A stretch of 64,000 nucleotides of DNA from Rhipicephalus microplus (taxonomy: Eukaryota; Arthropoda; Arachnida; Ixodida; Ixodidae). Location: the NCBI RefSeq assembly GCF_043290135.1, contig NC_134707.1, forward strand, positions 74,210,508 through 74,274,507, in the 5' to 3' direction. The translations under genes and the position numbers were made by a program. The notes under the pieces were generated by a model. It did not search any database and had not been told where the DNA came from. It saw only the letters and a program-made list of their open reading frames with translations. Positions within the stretch are counted from its first letter, which is position 1, and each line of letters begins with the position of its first letter. Of the stretch, positions 10,560 to 21,542 are shown in pieces.

Positions 10560-10958
10560 CGTTACGAATTCGGCACTGGGGCCGACAGCTTAGGGACTCG
10601 ATCAGCTGAGATGTATTCTCTCTGACGCATACGTCGGCTACTGGTGACGCGCCGTTTGGCTGTTTTTATAGGCCCCAGGTGATTTCTAATGTCACCAACG
10701 TCCAATCAGAAGCGCCGCTGGCCGTGACGTCAGATTCATTCAGTCGGAAACCGCCGCTGGGTTGCACCCACGAACGAGAGATATTGCCAAGCATTGCGTA
10801 ACACTCGCCAGACTGAATGGCGCCGCTTGCACCATCGAGCTGCTCTCAGGCCCATGGGTTGAGGGAGCTCGCCATGCGTTGCGTAAGACACTGACCTTGA
10901 AACAGATTACCTTTGCAGAGACAATGACGTTCGGCCTGGATTTCCAGGCGTAACGGCA
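10560..10958 (-). repeat. 3' LTR of the Gmr1-like element
   Basis: It shares long blocks with 14255-14732, for example TTGGCTGTTTTTATAGGCCC, AACCACCGCTGGGTTGC-type sequence, and CATGCGTTGCGTAAG-type sequence. The element-internal edge on the minus strand is a G-run followed by TGCCGTTACG; the outer edge corresponds to CATAACA in the other copy. It is about 80 bp shorter than its partner. A TATA-like TTTTTATAGGC is conserved in both but lies on the strand opposite to transcription. Confidence 0.6.
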
Positions 10959-11505
10959 CCCCCGTCGCCAGACAATGCGCCGGGAAGACGAACTGCTTCC
11001 ACGTGGCTCGGATGTCGGGCGCGCTCGTTTACCAGGTTTGCCTTCAGGGTCATGGGGAGTATTGAGCTCCAGGCTCAGTTCCGTGAAGGCATTCCATTCC
11101 TGAGGACGCATCGCAGCTCCAGTGGCTTGTCGCTAAAACTTGTATACAAGTTTCGCTCGTCTCTTCTGACGATTTTTGGTCTCAGCATTGTCGATGGTTC
11201 TGCCACACTCCAAGCATGGATCGAAAACAGACAGCACACGACACAAGCAAGTGCCCTCGGTTTCCCGACAGTACACCAAACAAAATATAATACATTATAT
11301 ACCTAGATACGTGTCTATCAAAACTTTGTTCCCTCTACTTTAAGAATCATATGTGGAACACGAGACTCTTAAATTGAGAACTCGAATTTTTACACGTACA
11401 AGAACATATCGAAATAGAATATAACATATAGTTCGGCCCTTGAGATCACTCAGGACGAGAGCGCTAAGCTAAGGCGGAACGAACACACGCTTTCCAGTCG
11501 CATTT

Positions 11506-12368
11506 ATTTATGCTCGTAGCAAAGAGCTCCCAGTATCATTTCCAGAACAGAATGCATACGCTCTACCGAATCACATTGTGGATAAAGGATCGAGCTGGGC
11601 ACTACTTTCATTCCACATTTCCCTAAAAAGGTAGAGGTAAGGCAGCTGGGGAAGACACTCGTATTGGATTTCAGAAGGTAATCTGACGGGTGCGATTGTA
11701 CAGAGCAGAGTATCCACGACATGAGGAGAACTGAACTCCTTGAGTCGTATCGCTTCTGGAAATATGGTGCCTACAGAGAGGGCCGTCAGGATAAACCGAC
11801 AACATTGCCTTGACGCTGGCAATAGCCCGACTATATCAGTTACTAAGCGCCGAAATCACATGGTGATAATTGGCTTAAGCTCCACGGGTGCCTTCCACTT
11901 CTCCGTGAATTGCCCCGCTCTATGACAAGTGCCGCCTGAGCGTACAATGTCTTCGATATCCGTCCAGTGTTTAAAAAAATAAAGCTGAAGGGGAACTCTA
12001 GCCTTGGTCTTGTTTATGCAGAGATTACCGGCCCACGCGTTTTCATGCGCCAGTTCCGATAGTTGGCGACGATACTTTTTTGGTACCAAGAACGTCTCAT
12101 ACTTGCGATATTTCACACTAGCGTAGCTTCGATACAGAAGCCCCGCCTTCTCAAAAAAGAACATTCTTTTTCTTTTTTTTCTCAAGTTTACGCTTTCCAA
12201 CAGCGCTTTAATCGAGAGTTCCTCACGCTGCTCCCGAATGAGCGTTTCTCGATGAACCCTCGACAGCTCACTCAAACTTTCCGCTACAGGCGAGAGTATT
12301 GCACCCCTCTCGCTCTTACTCAATGGCGCCATCTCATCTCCTTCGTCGACAGAGAGAGCGCCAGTCAC
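11506..12368 (-). pseudogene. pol: Integrase of the Gmr1-like element (degenerate)
   Basis: The N-terminal zinc-binding module is recognisable around 12000-12060 (YRRQLSELAHENAWAGN, then GGTCHRAGQ), with the first Cys of the CxxC pair replaced. It is preceded by the usual linker ending KYETFLVPKKYR. The catalytic core continues in other frames to 11506: a CRFILTALSVGTIFPEA segment and a final DSVERMHSVL block containing the conserved glutamate. At least two frame changes and substitutions mean it cannot be functional. It would catalyse insertion of the cDNA copy. Confidence 0.65.
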
Positions 12369-12599
12369 TTCGGCGACGGGCCACTAGAGTGAATGCTTGA
12401 GTAACTCATCTGGAGAAATTCCTGTCCGAGATTCCTTCAACTCGCCGCCAAGGTCACACAGATCAGCACTTTTGCAGGTGGTGTTTCACTACATTGAACG
12501 AGATCAAGTACCCGTCAAAGCTTCCGCGCTTGTAATCACGTGAGGGCCATGTACGCTAAGTTGGAGAAGAACGATTCACAATGCTTTTTGAGAAGATGC

Positions 12600-12961
12600 T
12601 CAGAGTTATTCGGGAAGCACGGCAGACACAGCCGCTTCGGTGCGAAGCTTACCAAATGGGCCTTTAATGACAACCGTAATGATTGGTAAGCAAGCACTCT
12701 GCTACTCGGCGACTGGCCCGATCCACGCGCATTCTCCTGTAAAGCCTTCCGGAGACAGAAACGAAGGATGAACAACAACCATGGTTGCCACTGAGTCTCG
12801 CAGTGCTCGACCCGTTTTCCCATTCACACTAATTTCCTGAAGATACGGCTCTAACAACCGCATATTCTTTACCGATTCTCAGATTGTTGCGAAAGGAAAC
12901 TTTGCTTACAGTTTACCGTGATGTGACCTTCCGTTTTGGAGTTGTAGCAGATTAGCGGCTT
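12600..12961 (-). pseudogene. pol: Zinc knuckle and retropepsin-like protease of the Gmr1-like element
   Basis: Near 12920-12961 the minus strand encodes CYNSKTEGHITVNC, a CCHC knuckle with its second Cys changed to Ser. From about 12840 down to 12620 it reads VNGKTGRALRDSVATMVVV and then a beta-rich stretch ending KLRTEAAVSAVLPE. The placement of RDS at the end of the first strand matches the retropepsin active site in this clade, but the residue after D-S is Val rather than Gly. One in-frame stop follows. Confidence 0.5.
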
Positions 12962-13189
12962 CCGTTATTCAAACGGCTTCGTGTTATCAGTGCGTTTTTT
13001 AGGAACTTCACTCGATTGCTCCGCTTCCGTTTGTCCCTCTCCTACAGTGTCCTTTGTAAGAAACGGATCCTTTCCTGAGATTACGGTGCGGATTGGGTTT
13101 TCTTGGATCAGGTTTCATTGAAAGGCCCTCTTTTCTTTCATTCAATTCAACGCGCACTGCGCTACTATGCAACTTTCCGCGAGTATAAT

Positions 13190-13510
13190 ACTCCTCAACT
13201 AACTATGCTGCCTTGTTTAGCTGTACTTCGCCAAGCTTGTCCTGCAGCCAAAGTTTGACGTCATCCTCGATGCAGCAGTAGAAGTGTTCTAATGCAATGC
13301 ATTTACCACCTTACAACAATCGTCATAGACATCTTCGCCCTTGAGCCATTTATTTAAATTGGCTTTAAGACGAAACGCGAAGCCAACTTTTGACTCATTC
13401 CCCTTTTTTGCTTACCGGAATCTTTGCCGGAAAGCCTCGGGTGACAACTTATAACGTCTCAAAAGCACTTCCTTCCCCTGTCATAGCTCTCGGATGCATC
13501 TTTCGACAAG
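13190..13510 (-). pseudogene. gag: SCAN-like capsid portion of Gag
   Basis: Across three frames the minus strand reads LSKDASESYD, then VLLRRYKLSPEAFRQRF, then GFAFRLKANLNKWLKG and LEHFYCCIEDDVKLWLQDKL. The SPE.FR.RFR block and the following helix pattern match the capsid C-terminal-like domain of Gmr1-type Gag, the ancestor of the vertebrate SCAN domain. Several frameshifts are present. Recognition is by motif pattern, not alignment. Confidence 0.5.
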
Positions 13511-13835
13511 CACGTTATCACGTCGCAAACTTCGCCGGGAAGTAGACCTAAAAAGCTTGCGCCCAAGGAGACCGCTTCAAAGCATTTCGCTCACAGACGT
13601 ATTCAAACTTGACAAAATACTTCACCATGTTTTCGCCTACAACGAACGATGGCAGTTGGTCCCGAATTCTGTGACTGCTGACTTTAACCGTCGCAGCAGC
13701 TATGCGAGGCACCCGCGAACACTGCAGGATTGCTAATTACATTCTTTTCAAGTCGAGGCACTCCAGTCTCTCAGCGTCCTCAAACTCGCGACTTTCGCGC
13801 CTTCCTGCTTCTTCACGGCATGTTTTGATATCTGC

Positions 13836-14039
13836 TCAGACATCATCGACTTGCTCAGCCGTCACTCGTTTATCCTTCATGATCTCAAAGATTGCTTGCT
13901 TTCGTTTCACATGGCCTAAACTAAGGCCAAGTTCCTCACAAATTTCCATAAATTCCTTCAATTTAAGGTGCTCCATCGTTGACACTGCCCTCTTGCTGTT
14001 TGCCCCTGATAGGAGTCGACTAGCAAGATGCGCCAGCAA
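13836..14039 (-). pseudogene. gag: N-terminal segment of Gag (SAP-like helix pair)
   Basis: A 67-residue open frame contains EHLKLKEFMEICEELGLSLG followed by HVKRKQAIFEIM. This L..L..ICEELGL...KRKQ.I.EIM pattern resembles the SAP-like N-terminus commonly found in Gag of this clade in arthropods. It lies immediately inside the 5' LTR, where Gag should start, although about 200 bp of leader separates them. Confidence 0.5.
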
Positions 14040-14254
14040 TTTAACATTGCCGCGTTTACATCCTCCACATTAGCCTTATTTTCAAAGCGTTCGGACTTGC
14101 TTGAAACGATCAAAGCTCACTACGATGCTTCACACAGCCCTTCTCTGTACTACTAAAACCTGTGCTAGAGCAGTCTGGTGAACTGAGGGAACAACATTAG
14201 GCCCTCACCACATCGATGTAACTGACGCCAGCCGGTCCCGCAGCTGTCATGCAC

Positions 14255-14732
14255 TGTTATGAAACTCCGCGGCGCCATGGTTCCAACTCCAACGCCTAAA
14301 ACTCGCCGCTGCCAAGGTTACCAGCCGGGCCGACAGCGCAGTGGCTTGAAGAGCCGAGTTATCTACTCTCTGAAGCATACGTTGGCTGCTGGTGACGTGC
14401 CACTTGGCTGTTTTTATAGGCCCCGGGTGATTCTTTAAGTCACCAACGTTCAATAAGAAGTGCCGCTGGCCATGATGTGAGGTTCCTCCAGTCAGAAACC
14501 ACCGCTGGGTTGCTTCCATGAACGAGAAATGTGGCCAAACATTTACTAAGACTCGCCAGTCTGGATGGCAGCGCTTGAATGATCGGACTGCAATTGGCGC
14601 CGTGGTTTAAGGGAGCTTGCCGTGCGTTGCGTAAGTCACACTTGCGCCGCCAGGCTCAGTCACTGGCTTTGACACTGATTGCCTTTGCAGAGGCAATGAC
14701 GTTTGGTCTAGACTTCCTGGCGTAGAAAGGCA
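14255..14732 (-). repeat. 5' LTR of the Gmr1-like element
   Basis: Partner of 10560-10958. On the minus strand it starts at TGCCTTTCTACG and ends at ..TTTCATAACA, giving TG..CA ends. The longer length compared with the other LTR reflects small insertions spread through the second half. Confidence 0.6.
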
Positions 14733-17246
14733 CAGCTCAGGCGTAGCCCCATTCTGTGAATAAATGAACGCCATGCGTATTTATCTTTTGATGAGGTAAC
14801 GGATCTCAGAGGGATACATGCTATCGGTAGCACGTGTCACAGGGTAGTTGCATCGAAAATTGTTCAGGCCTTGCCAGTAGCAGGGTAGCAACGCAGCGCA
14901 AAAGTACTAGCACCTTTGAAGGAGGCCTGCTACACGCAAGCATTTGCCGTCTTCAACCTCGGGCTCAATAGGCAGGTTCTTCAACTAGAAGTAAATCTGG
15001 TGCAATTTGTTGAAGAGGCTGAATATTTGAGTGCACAGTGTCACCATCCCCACGGATTCTCTAGCAAAATTCTTTATGTCAATGAGAATGAGGTGGTTGG
15101 CGGCCAGCACACTTTCACCTTTAATGAAGCTAGGCGATTCAACGCCACAATGTGAGAAATTTCAGCACAATCGCAAGCAAAAGTGCCTCATTGACGTTAT
15201 TTAGCGTAGCCATCTTTGTTTTTTATCAGTGTTGCCAGCACATGGAGCGTTTTTCGGAGTTGCGAATAGTGAAAATTTTAAAGCAACGCGTTTTTGAAAG
15301 ATTCCACGATGCAACTTTGTGAAAAGGTTGAACGAGTCAGAATGTAGTGCTTAGTTTTTAAAGACGCTAGTTTTCTTGGGGCACTTCGACGCAAAAAATA
15401 GGGTGGCTGTCTATCTCTCTGTATATTTGTCTGTCCGCCGTAACGATACACCAAACGGCTTCGAACAACACCTCAAACGGCTACTTCTATCCGCAGCACC
15501 GGCCAATATTGCTGAAGTTTAGGCGCTCATACTTGGTTAACTATCAATTAAAAAGCGAAAATTGCACATATCTGAGGACTCATAACAACACATTAAAGTG
15601 GGTCACTATACTTGGGAATGCATACAAAAATAATTCCAAGGTCCGCAGCGTTTATTATGTTGCGCTCACATTCCAAATCTATGCTTAAAAAGGCGAGTGT
15701 TTGCAATGCTTGCTAAGACGACATGATGGTGGCACCTGCCCATCGTTTTGCGTTCTACAACTTGTCGCCTCCGAGACAGGCGCGCATGCTTCCCTTCCTT
15801 TTTGATGATAACTACCGGAGAGCGCTCGTGTCTAACGTGCCCCGATGCACTCATTCGCTTTCGCTCCACGAATAGAGACACCCTAACGCCGCACCTCCAG
15901 TACACAATTCACCAACTTTCTTGTGCAGAACATCAAACAACCGTTTTGTTTACTCTCTCTAGACGCAAGAATATCGTCTTTCGACGACATTCGCAGTGAA
16001 ACATGCAGATACCAGGCGAATTTTTATGTTTATATTGCTACCCGCTCTTGTCTGTGAATTGTGTCATTTTAACTTTGGATCTTTAACTTGTGGCTCGAGA
16101 AAAGTTCTATATAATGATTATGGTTTGTATTTTCATGACGAAAGCACGTGGCTTTTGTGACGCTAGCTTTTTGTATTAAGAAGAGCTGGGTTCTGGAGGG
16201 AAGGCAGTGCAATACTTTATTTCTTGAGGCGCAAAGTAGCCTAAACAACTAAAATATAAAGGTAAGTGTCATTAAATACAAATTCTGAATCATACGCTAC
16301 GTCACAAGCAGTAATCAAAGTCACTGCATATGCACAAATTTGTACGTTTGTTCAACAAAGTAAATGTTCTAGCACAAAATGTCCCACATAAACGAGACGC
16401 AGTAAGTGAAAACACGCTGGCTTCCTATATAGAAAAAAATTATCTGAAAAATCAACATCATTCAAAGAACTGCGCATTATTCGAGAAATCATTTATTTGT
16501 CTGAACTGACAAAGAGAAACGCGGTACTAAAATAATGAATATATCATTTTAGAAGAAAATCGTGAGTGAGTCACTGACACCTTCCGCAGTGTTCATACAG
16601 CAAAATGAGTAAAATATAGCTTGTTTTGTAACTATGTTAAAAGCAAATCTGGAAGCCAGCTAGATCTATGAAGCTATTGAACAGATGAAGCGGTGAATGC
16701 CCCACCTGCAGCTATTCCTCAAGCATCCACGAGAGCCGCTCTGGGAAGTACTGGCCTAGAGTTACTCTATATGCTCTCTTTAGGTAGCAGAGTTGCGCCA
16801 CGGATAGAACTCGCCGCTCACGCCCCCATTCTCTCATTGCGTTCATGTGCACTAAGAGCGTCCGTTTTATGGAAAGACAACTTTACGGCGGTGCGTTGCT
16901 AAGCGTTGCCGATGCGCGAGCTCAGTTTTGTTTTTTTTTATTGTTAGTCGAATGAACGCCGAACAAAATATAATGAAATTTGTCGTAGAATAAACGGTTA
17001 CCTTTATGAACACAAGTGGTACAACCCAAGAGGAAGCAGGATGTGCGTTACACAACTGGCAACGTTGTGCAGTTCTGTAATTCACACCAGTAGCCATGGC
17101 ACATCCCGTGTCGTACAACGTAGTTCGTTCAGTTATAACTGGTCCTCTTCCCAGAATGTGTTTTGTTCGTGCTGTGACACATTGAACGCGCTTCTTGCTA
17201 AATACTGTCAGTGACCACAGGGGGTTGACGTTGTGACGAGTGACAC
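14733..17246. other. No recognisable gene
   Basis: About 2.5 kb of mixed AT-rich and moderate-GC sequence. Open frames up to 134 codons exist (16867-17271 minus) but carry no motif and overlap a neighbouring LTR. Several stretches (about 15400-15700 and 16680-16840) look like decayed repeats, but I could not place them in a family or find a second copy here. Confidence 0.45.
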
Positions 17247-17593
17247 TGTAGCGGAAGCTGCTCAGCACCACCGCATTCTTTTCTATCCCGTCTGCAGCCG
17301 GCCGTCGACAGCGCGCCTACGCGCGGCGCCTCCTCCTCCGTGTTCGGTGAACAACGTGTTGTCGGGGCCGGCTCCGGGGATTAGAACCGGCGGCATGCTA
17401 CGTCTGCTCACTCGGGGGCCCCCTTTTCCTCTTTCTTGTAGAAGAACGCGGGGGTGCCTCCTTCACTGCCTCGTCGAGGGGAGCTCTCGTCACTCGCACG
17501 GAGTGGAAATAAACAGTCTTGCCCCGCAACTCCAAACCAGCTTCGCGTCTTCTTTCTCGCTGCCTCCGGCAGCCGACATTCCCGGCCGCTACA
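17247..17593 (+). repeat. 5' LTR of the CsRn1-like element
   Basis: 347 bp, TGTAGCGG..GCTACA. Contains AATAAA at 17508-17513 in the expected R/U5 position. Differs from the 3' LTR at about 13 sites and lacks 6 bp near 17329. Confidence 0.92.
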
Positions 17594-17597
17594 AAAT

Positions 17598-17606
17598 TGG
17601 TGACCC
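17598..17606 (+). promoter_or_regulatory. Primer binding site, tRNA-Trp type
   Basis: TGGTGACCC begins 4 bp after the 5' LTR. This is the complement of the ...GGGTCACCA end of tRNA-Trp. The match decays after the ninth base. It would prime minus-strand cDNA synthesis. Confidence 0.65.
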
Positions 17607-17630
17607 GAACGCTTCAACGAACACGCCGCG

Positions 17631-18465
17631 ATGAGCTCCGACGACAACGCTGCTGCCTCCACGCCTGCGGTCATCGCCACAGAACTGAAGCTACCAAATG
17701 TTTGGCCGAAAAATCCAAGAGTTTGGTTCAGCCAAGTGGAGGCCCGTTTTCAACTCCGGCACATCACCTCGCAGTCGACAAAATACCTTCACGTCGTCGC
17801 AGCCCTGCCCCCCGAAATCGCCGACGCTATCGACGACATTTTGGTTTCACCCCCCCCCCCCCGCGCAAGAAGAATATGACACCCTCAAAAAGACGGTGCT
17901 CGACCGCCTCGAGGCGCCTGAAGAAAGCAGACTGCAGCAGCTCTTGTGTCGCGAAGAGCTGGGCGACCAACGACCTTCCCAACTGCTGCACCGTATGCGG
18001 CAACTACTCGGTGTGCACGCGCGTCAGGACGGCCAGCTCCCACTTCTTCGTGAACTTTTCCTGCAACGGCTCCCCCAGTCGGTGAGCGTGGTTCTCGCGG
18101 GTTCAAATGAGACGTCCCTTGATCAACTAGCGCAACTTGCCGATCGGATCACGGAATACTCAACTCCAACCTTTGCGCCCATAGCTGCTGCAAGAACACA
18201 TGAGCAACCAGATCGACTGTCGCGCCTCGAGGAGAAACTGCAACACCTTACCGAGACTATGCATAAACTTGTGCTATCTGGCGCTCCCCAACAGGACGAG
18301 CAACGACGCAACCGATCCCCTTCAAGACACCCAAGCTCTTCTCAGAGAAGCCATGCACGAGATACACAGGACGGAGTTTGCTGGTACCACCGTCGTTTCC
18401 GCACGGGTGCTAGCCGCTGCACTCAACCTTGCTCGTTTCCGGGAAACGCTCCGGCCAGTCGTTAA
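17631..18465 (+). pseudogene. gag: Gag of the CsRn1-like element, one frameshift
   Basis: Starts at ATG 17631 (MSSDDNAAASTP), 38 bp after the 5' LTR and just past the primer site. The capsid region begins WPKNPRVWFSQVEARFQLRH, a typical opening of CsRn1-clade Gag. The frame breaks in a run of 13 C at 17850-17862 and continues in the next frame to 18465, covering a C-terminal coiled-coil-like segment (RLSRLEEKLQHLTETMHKLV) and an S/R-rich tail. The CHCC motif C-x2-H-x9-C-x3-C ([18 protein letters not shown]) is at about 18379-18432. The homopolymer break may be a recent slippage event or a sequencing error. Without it the frame would run to the Gag-Pol overlap. Confidence 0.88.
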
Positions 18466-20159
18466 CGGCGGCTTACGACATCGGCCCTCCACCCAGCCGC
18501 CTGTTTTTCGTAGTCGACCGCGTAAGCAACTCGCGCATGCTAGTCGACGCGGGAGCCGAAATCTCTATTGTCCCGGCAACCCCCGAGGATCGCCGACGTA
18601 GCAAGAACACATCGTCGCTGCAGGCAGTGAACAACACTGCCATCGCTACGTACTGCTTCGGCTCGCTGACAATAGACGTAGGACTCAGGAGCCTGTTTCG
18701 CCGGGTCTTCGTGGTGGCGGATGTTAATTTCGCCATACTCGGAGCAGATTTTCTCAGCCACTTCAACCTGGATGTGAGCGTACGTGACCGTTGCCTCAAG
18801 GATAACAACACATCCCTCAAAGTACGTGGTTTGGAGTCAAACATCTGCTCATCTGGAATCTGCGCCTTCCAGCCAGTATCAGCCTACCACCACGTCCTGG
18901 CCGAATTCCCCTCGCTCACCAAGCCCCGCAACACGGAACAGCCGGTGAAACATAACGTGACTCACCACATCGTCACCACCGGGCCGCCAGTCACCGCACG
19001 GCCACGACGGCTGTCCAGCAAAAGGCTTCAAGCTGCACGCAGGGAGTTAGAGCACATGCTGCAGCTGGGAATTGTTCGCCCTTCGTCTAGCAACCATTCA
19101 TCGCCGCTACACATGGTGCCTAAGGACGACGATTGGCGCCCGTGTGGTGATTACAGAGCCTTGAACGCATCGACAACGCCAGACCAGTATCCTCTGCCAC
19201 ACATTCACGATTTCAGCGCGCGGCTGGCAGGTACGAAAATATACAGCAAGATCGACCTTGTAGAGGCATACTACCAAATCCCCGTCGAACTGCAGGACAT
19301 ACCAAAAACAGCCATAACAACTCCGTTCGGCCTGTTTGAGTTTATCCGCATGCCCTACGGCTTGAAAAATGCCGCACAGAGCTTTCAAAGGTTGATGGAT
19401 GAAGTCACCCGGGGTCTTCCTTTCATCTTTGTCTACCTGGATGACATTTTGGTGGCCAGCAGAACGCCTGCGGAGCACGAAGAGCACCTCCGCCAGCTCT
19501 TTCAGCGTTTGGATGAGCACGGTCTGGTGTTGAAACCTCAAAAGTGCGTGTTTGGAGTAGAGGCGCTCAACTTCCTCGGCCACCACATCAATGCTGAAGG
19601 CATTATGCCATTGGAATCGAGGGTGAAATCCGTCAAGAAGTCTCCAGCTGCAACATCTTTTTGCAAGCTGAGGGAGTTCCTCGGGCTCTTAAACTTCCAC
19701 CGGCGCTTCATTGCGTCTTGTGCTCGAGTGCTCCAGCCATTGACCGACCTGCTGCGCCGAGACGACCAAAAGGCACCAGAATTTTGTTGGTCTGACGAAC
19801 ACCAGAACGCTTTCCAGAAAGCTAAGGACGAGCTAGCCGCGGCTACCCTCCTCATTCATCCACGGCCTGAAGCTCCTACACGCTTCATGGTGGACGCTTC
19901 CTCCACATCGGTCGGAGCAGTGCTGCAGCAACAGGAGGGCGCCCAGTGGAAGCCACTGGGCTTCTTTTCGAAACGTCTGAAGCCTGCAGAAGCACGATAC
20001 AGCACTTTTGGAAGGAAGATGCTCGCAATCTATTGTTCCATTGAGCATTTCCGCTACTTCCTCGAAGGCCGTGAGTTCTACATCTTGACAGACCACAAGC
20101 CCCTCACCTACGTATTCAAAAACAACAGCTCCTCCTACTCAGAACGAGAGATCCGTTAG
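18429..20159 (+). pseudogene. pol: Pol, N-terminal part: protease, reverse transcriptase, RNase H
   Basis: It overlaps Gag in the -1 frame. The protease region has [14 protein letters not shown] (about 18540): the position normally occupied by D-T/S-G reads D-A-G, which would be expected to impair catalysis. RT follows with the conserved blocks [43 protein letters not shown] and the catalytic YLDDI (about 19434-19448). RNase H follows from about 19880 with [13 protein letters not shown] and LTDHKPLTY. The frame stops at TAG 20157-20159, in the segment that joins RNase H to integrase; the same frame stays open afterwards. The 576-codon length is close to what this clade shows for these modules. 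Confidence 0.92.
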
Positions 20160-21461
20160 CTCTCATTCATCTCCGAGTTTTCTACAGACATCCGCCACGT
20201 TCCCGGGGTCGAAAACGAAGCAGCTGACGCCTTGTCTCGCGTCAACGCTTCCGGCACAGAAGTTCTCGACTTCGAAGCTATGGCCGCAGCTCAGCGGGAC
20301 GACCCCGAGCTGACAAGACTGAAGGGAGGGGGATCTTCACTCGTGCTCTCGGAGGTTGCACTTCATTACGTCCAAAGCACGATTACCTGTGATACCTCCC
20401 AGGCAGCCCCACGACCTTTCGTCCCACCGAACTTTCGCCGAGTGGTATTCAACACTTTCCACTCCATCAGCCACCCAGGTGTCCGCGCCACCCAGCGGCT
20501 GATAACGCAACGCTTCGTTTGGCCCGGAGTCAACGCGGACGTGCGACGATGGGCTCGGACATGTGAAACGTGTCAGCAAGTGAAAGTGACACGCCACAAT
20601 CGGGCTGCACTAGAGGAATTTCGGACTCCTGAGTCGCGGTTTGACCACGTTCACCTCGACCTTGTGGGACCACTACCACCCTGCCAAGGATTTAGGTACC
20701 TGCTCACATGCATCGACAGGTACAGCCGGTGGCCCGAAGCTATACCATTTGCGAACATATCAGCTGAGACCGTCGCGCAGGCCTTCATTCAAACATGGGT
20801 GTCCCGTTTTGGCTGCCCCGCCCGCATAACAACTGACCGGGGACGGCAATTCCAGAGCAACCTCTTTTCCGCACTTTCAACGCTCCTCGGCACGAAGCTG
20901 CAGCATACAACCGCCTACCACCCCGCCAGCAACCGAATGGTTGAGCGCTTCCACCGGCAACTCAAAGCCGCACTGGCAGCGAAACTCGACCGCCAGCACT
21001 GGGTGGAGAAGCGCCCGCTAGTTCTTCTTGGCCTACGCTCAACGGTGAAGGAAGACCTCGGCTTCAGCGCAGCGGAAATGGTCTACGGCTCAACAGTGCG
21101 CCTCCCGGGAGAATTATTCTCCGACCAGACACCTTCCGCCCCAACAGCCTCCGATCACATCGAGAAGCTGCGCGCATGGCTCGCGCAACTCAGGCCAACA
21201 GCACCTCGCATCGCCCGCAACAGGAAAGTTTTCACTTTTCCTGACATGGACTCTGCTACCCGTGTGTTCATGCGACACGACGCAACGAAGCCGCCCCTTA
21301 CTCCGCCGTACGATGGCGCATTCAAAGTTTTGGGACGTACTAACAAAACCATCGCAATCGACGTGCTGGGGAAACGAGAAGTCGTCACCGTTGACCGCGC
21401 CAAGCCTGCTCATATTGAGGTTTCCATTCAAGCAGCCTCTTACGTACGATTTCAGTGTTAA
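20160..21461 (+). pseudogene. pol: Pol, C-terminal part: integrase with GPY-like domain
   Basis: Same frame as the upstream pol segment, separated only by the stop at 20157-20159. It opens with the RNase H tail (VENEAADALSRV), then the HHCC zinc module (FHSISHPG, then CETCQQ). The D,D-35-E core is intact: HLDLVGPLPP, ARITTDRGRQF, SNRMVERFHR. A C-terminal GPY/F-like segment (PPYDGAFKVLGRTNKTIAID) closes the protein about 80 bp before the purine tract. No envelope frame follows. Apart from the single upstream stop I see no damage. Confidence 0.92.
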
Positions 21462-21528
21462 CCATTGGACTGTGACCTTTCACTACTCAGCCCGTAACTG
21501 CTGTCCTTCTTTAAAAGCTCCGCAATCT

Positions 21529-21542
21529 AGGGGAGGAGCCTT
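21529..21542 (+). promoter_or_regulatory. Polypurine tract
   Basis: AGGGGAGGAG plus CCTT directly abutting the TG of the 3' LTR. It would prime plus-strand cDNA synthesis. Confidence 0.8.

Larger units (their letters stand above)
10560..14732 (-). mobile_element. Decayed Gmr1-like Ty3/gypsy retrotransposon
   Basis: Two related long direct repeats (10560-10958 and 14255-14732) bracket about 3.3 kb that reads on the minus strand as Gag, zinc knuckle, protease and integrase, in that order. Reverse transcriptase and RNase H are not detectable. Integrase directly after protease is the gene order known for Gmr1-like elements, in which RT follows integrase. Here the region where RT would lie (10959-11505) is only about 550 bp, so RT has probably been deleted. 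The alternative is a normal-order element that lost RT between protease and integrase. All frames are broken. No clear target duplication was found. Confidence 0.6.

Noticed and set aside
18429..21461. Endogenous retrovirus with envelope
   Set aside because: The frame ends shortly after integrase and the purine tract follows within about 80 bp; there is no room for an envelope gene.
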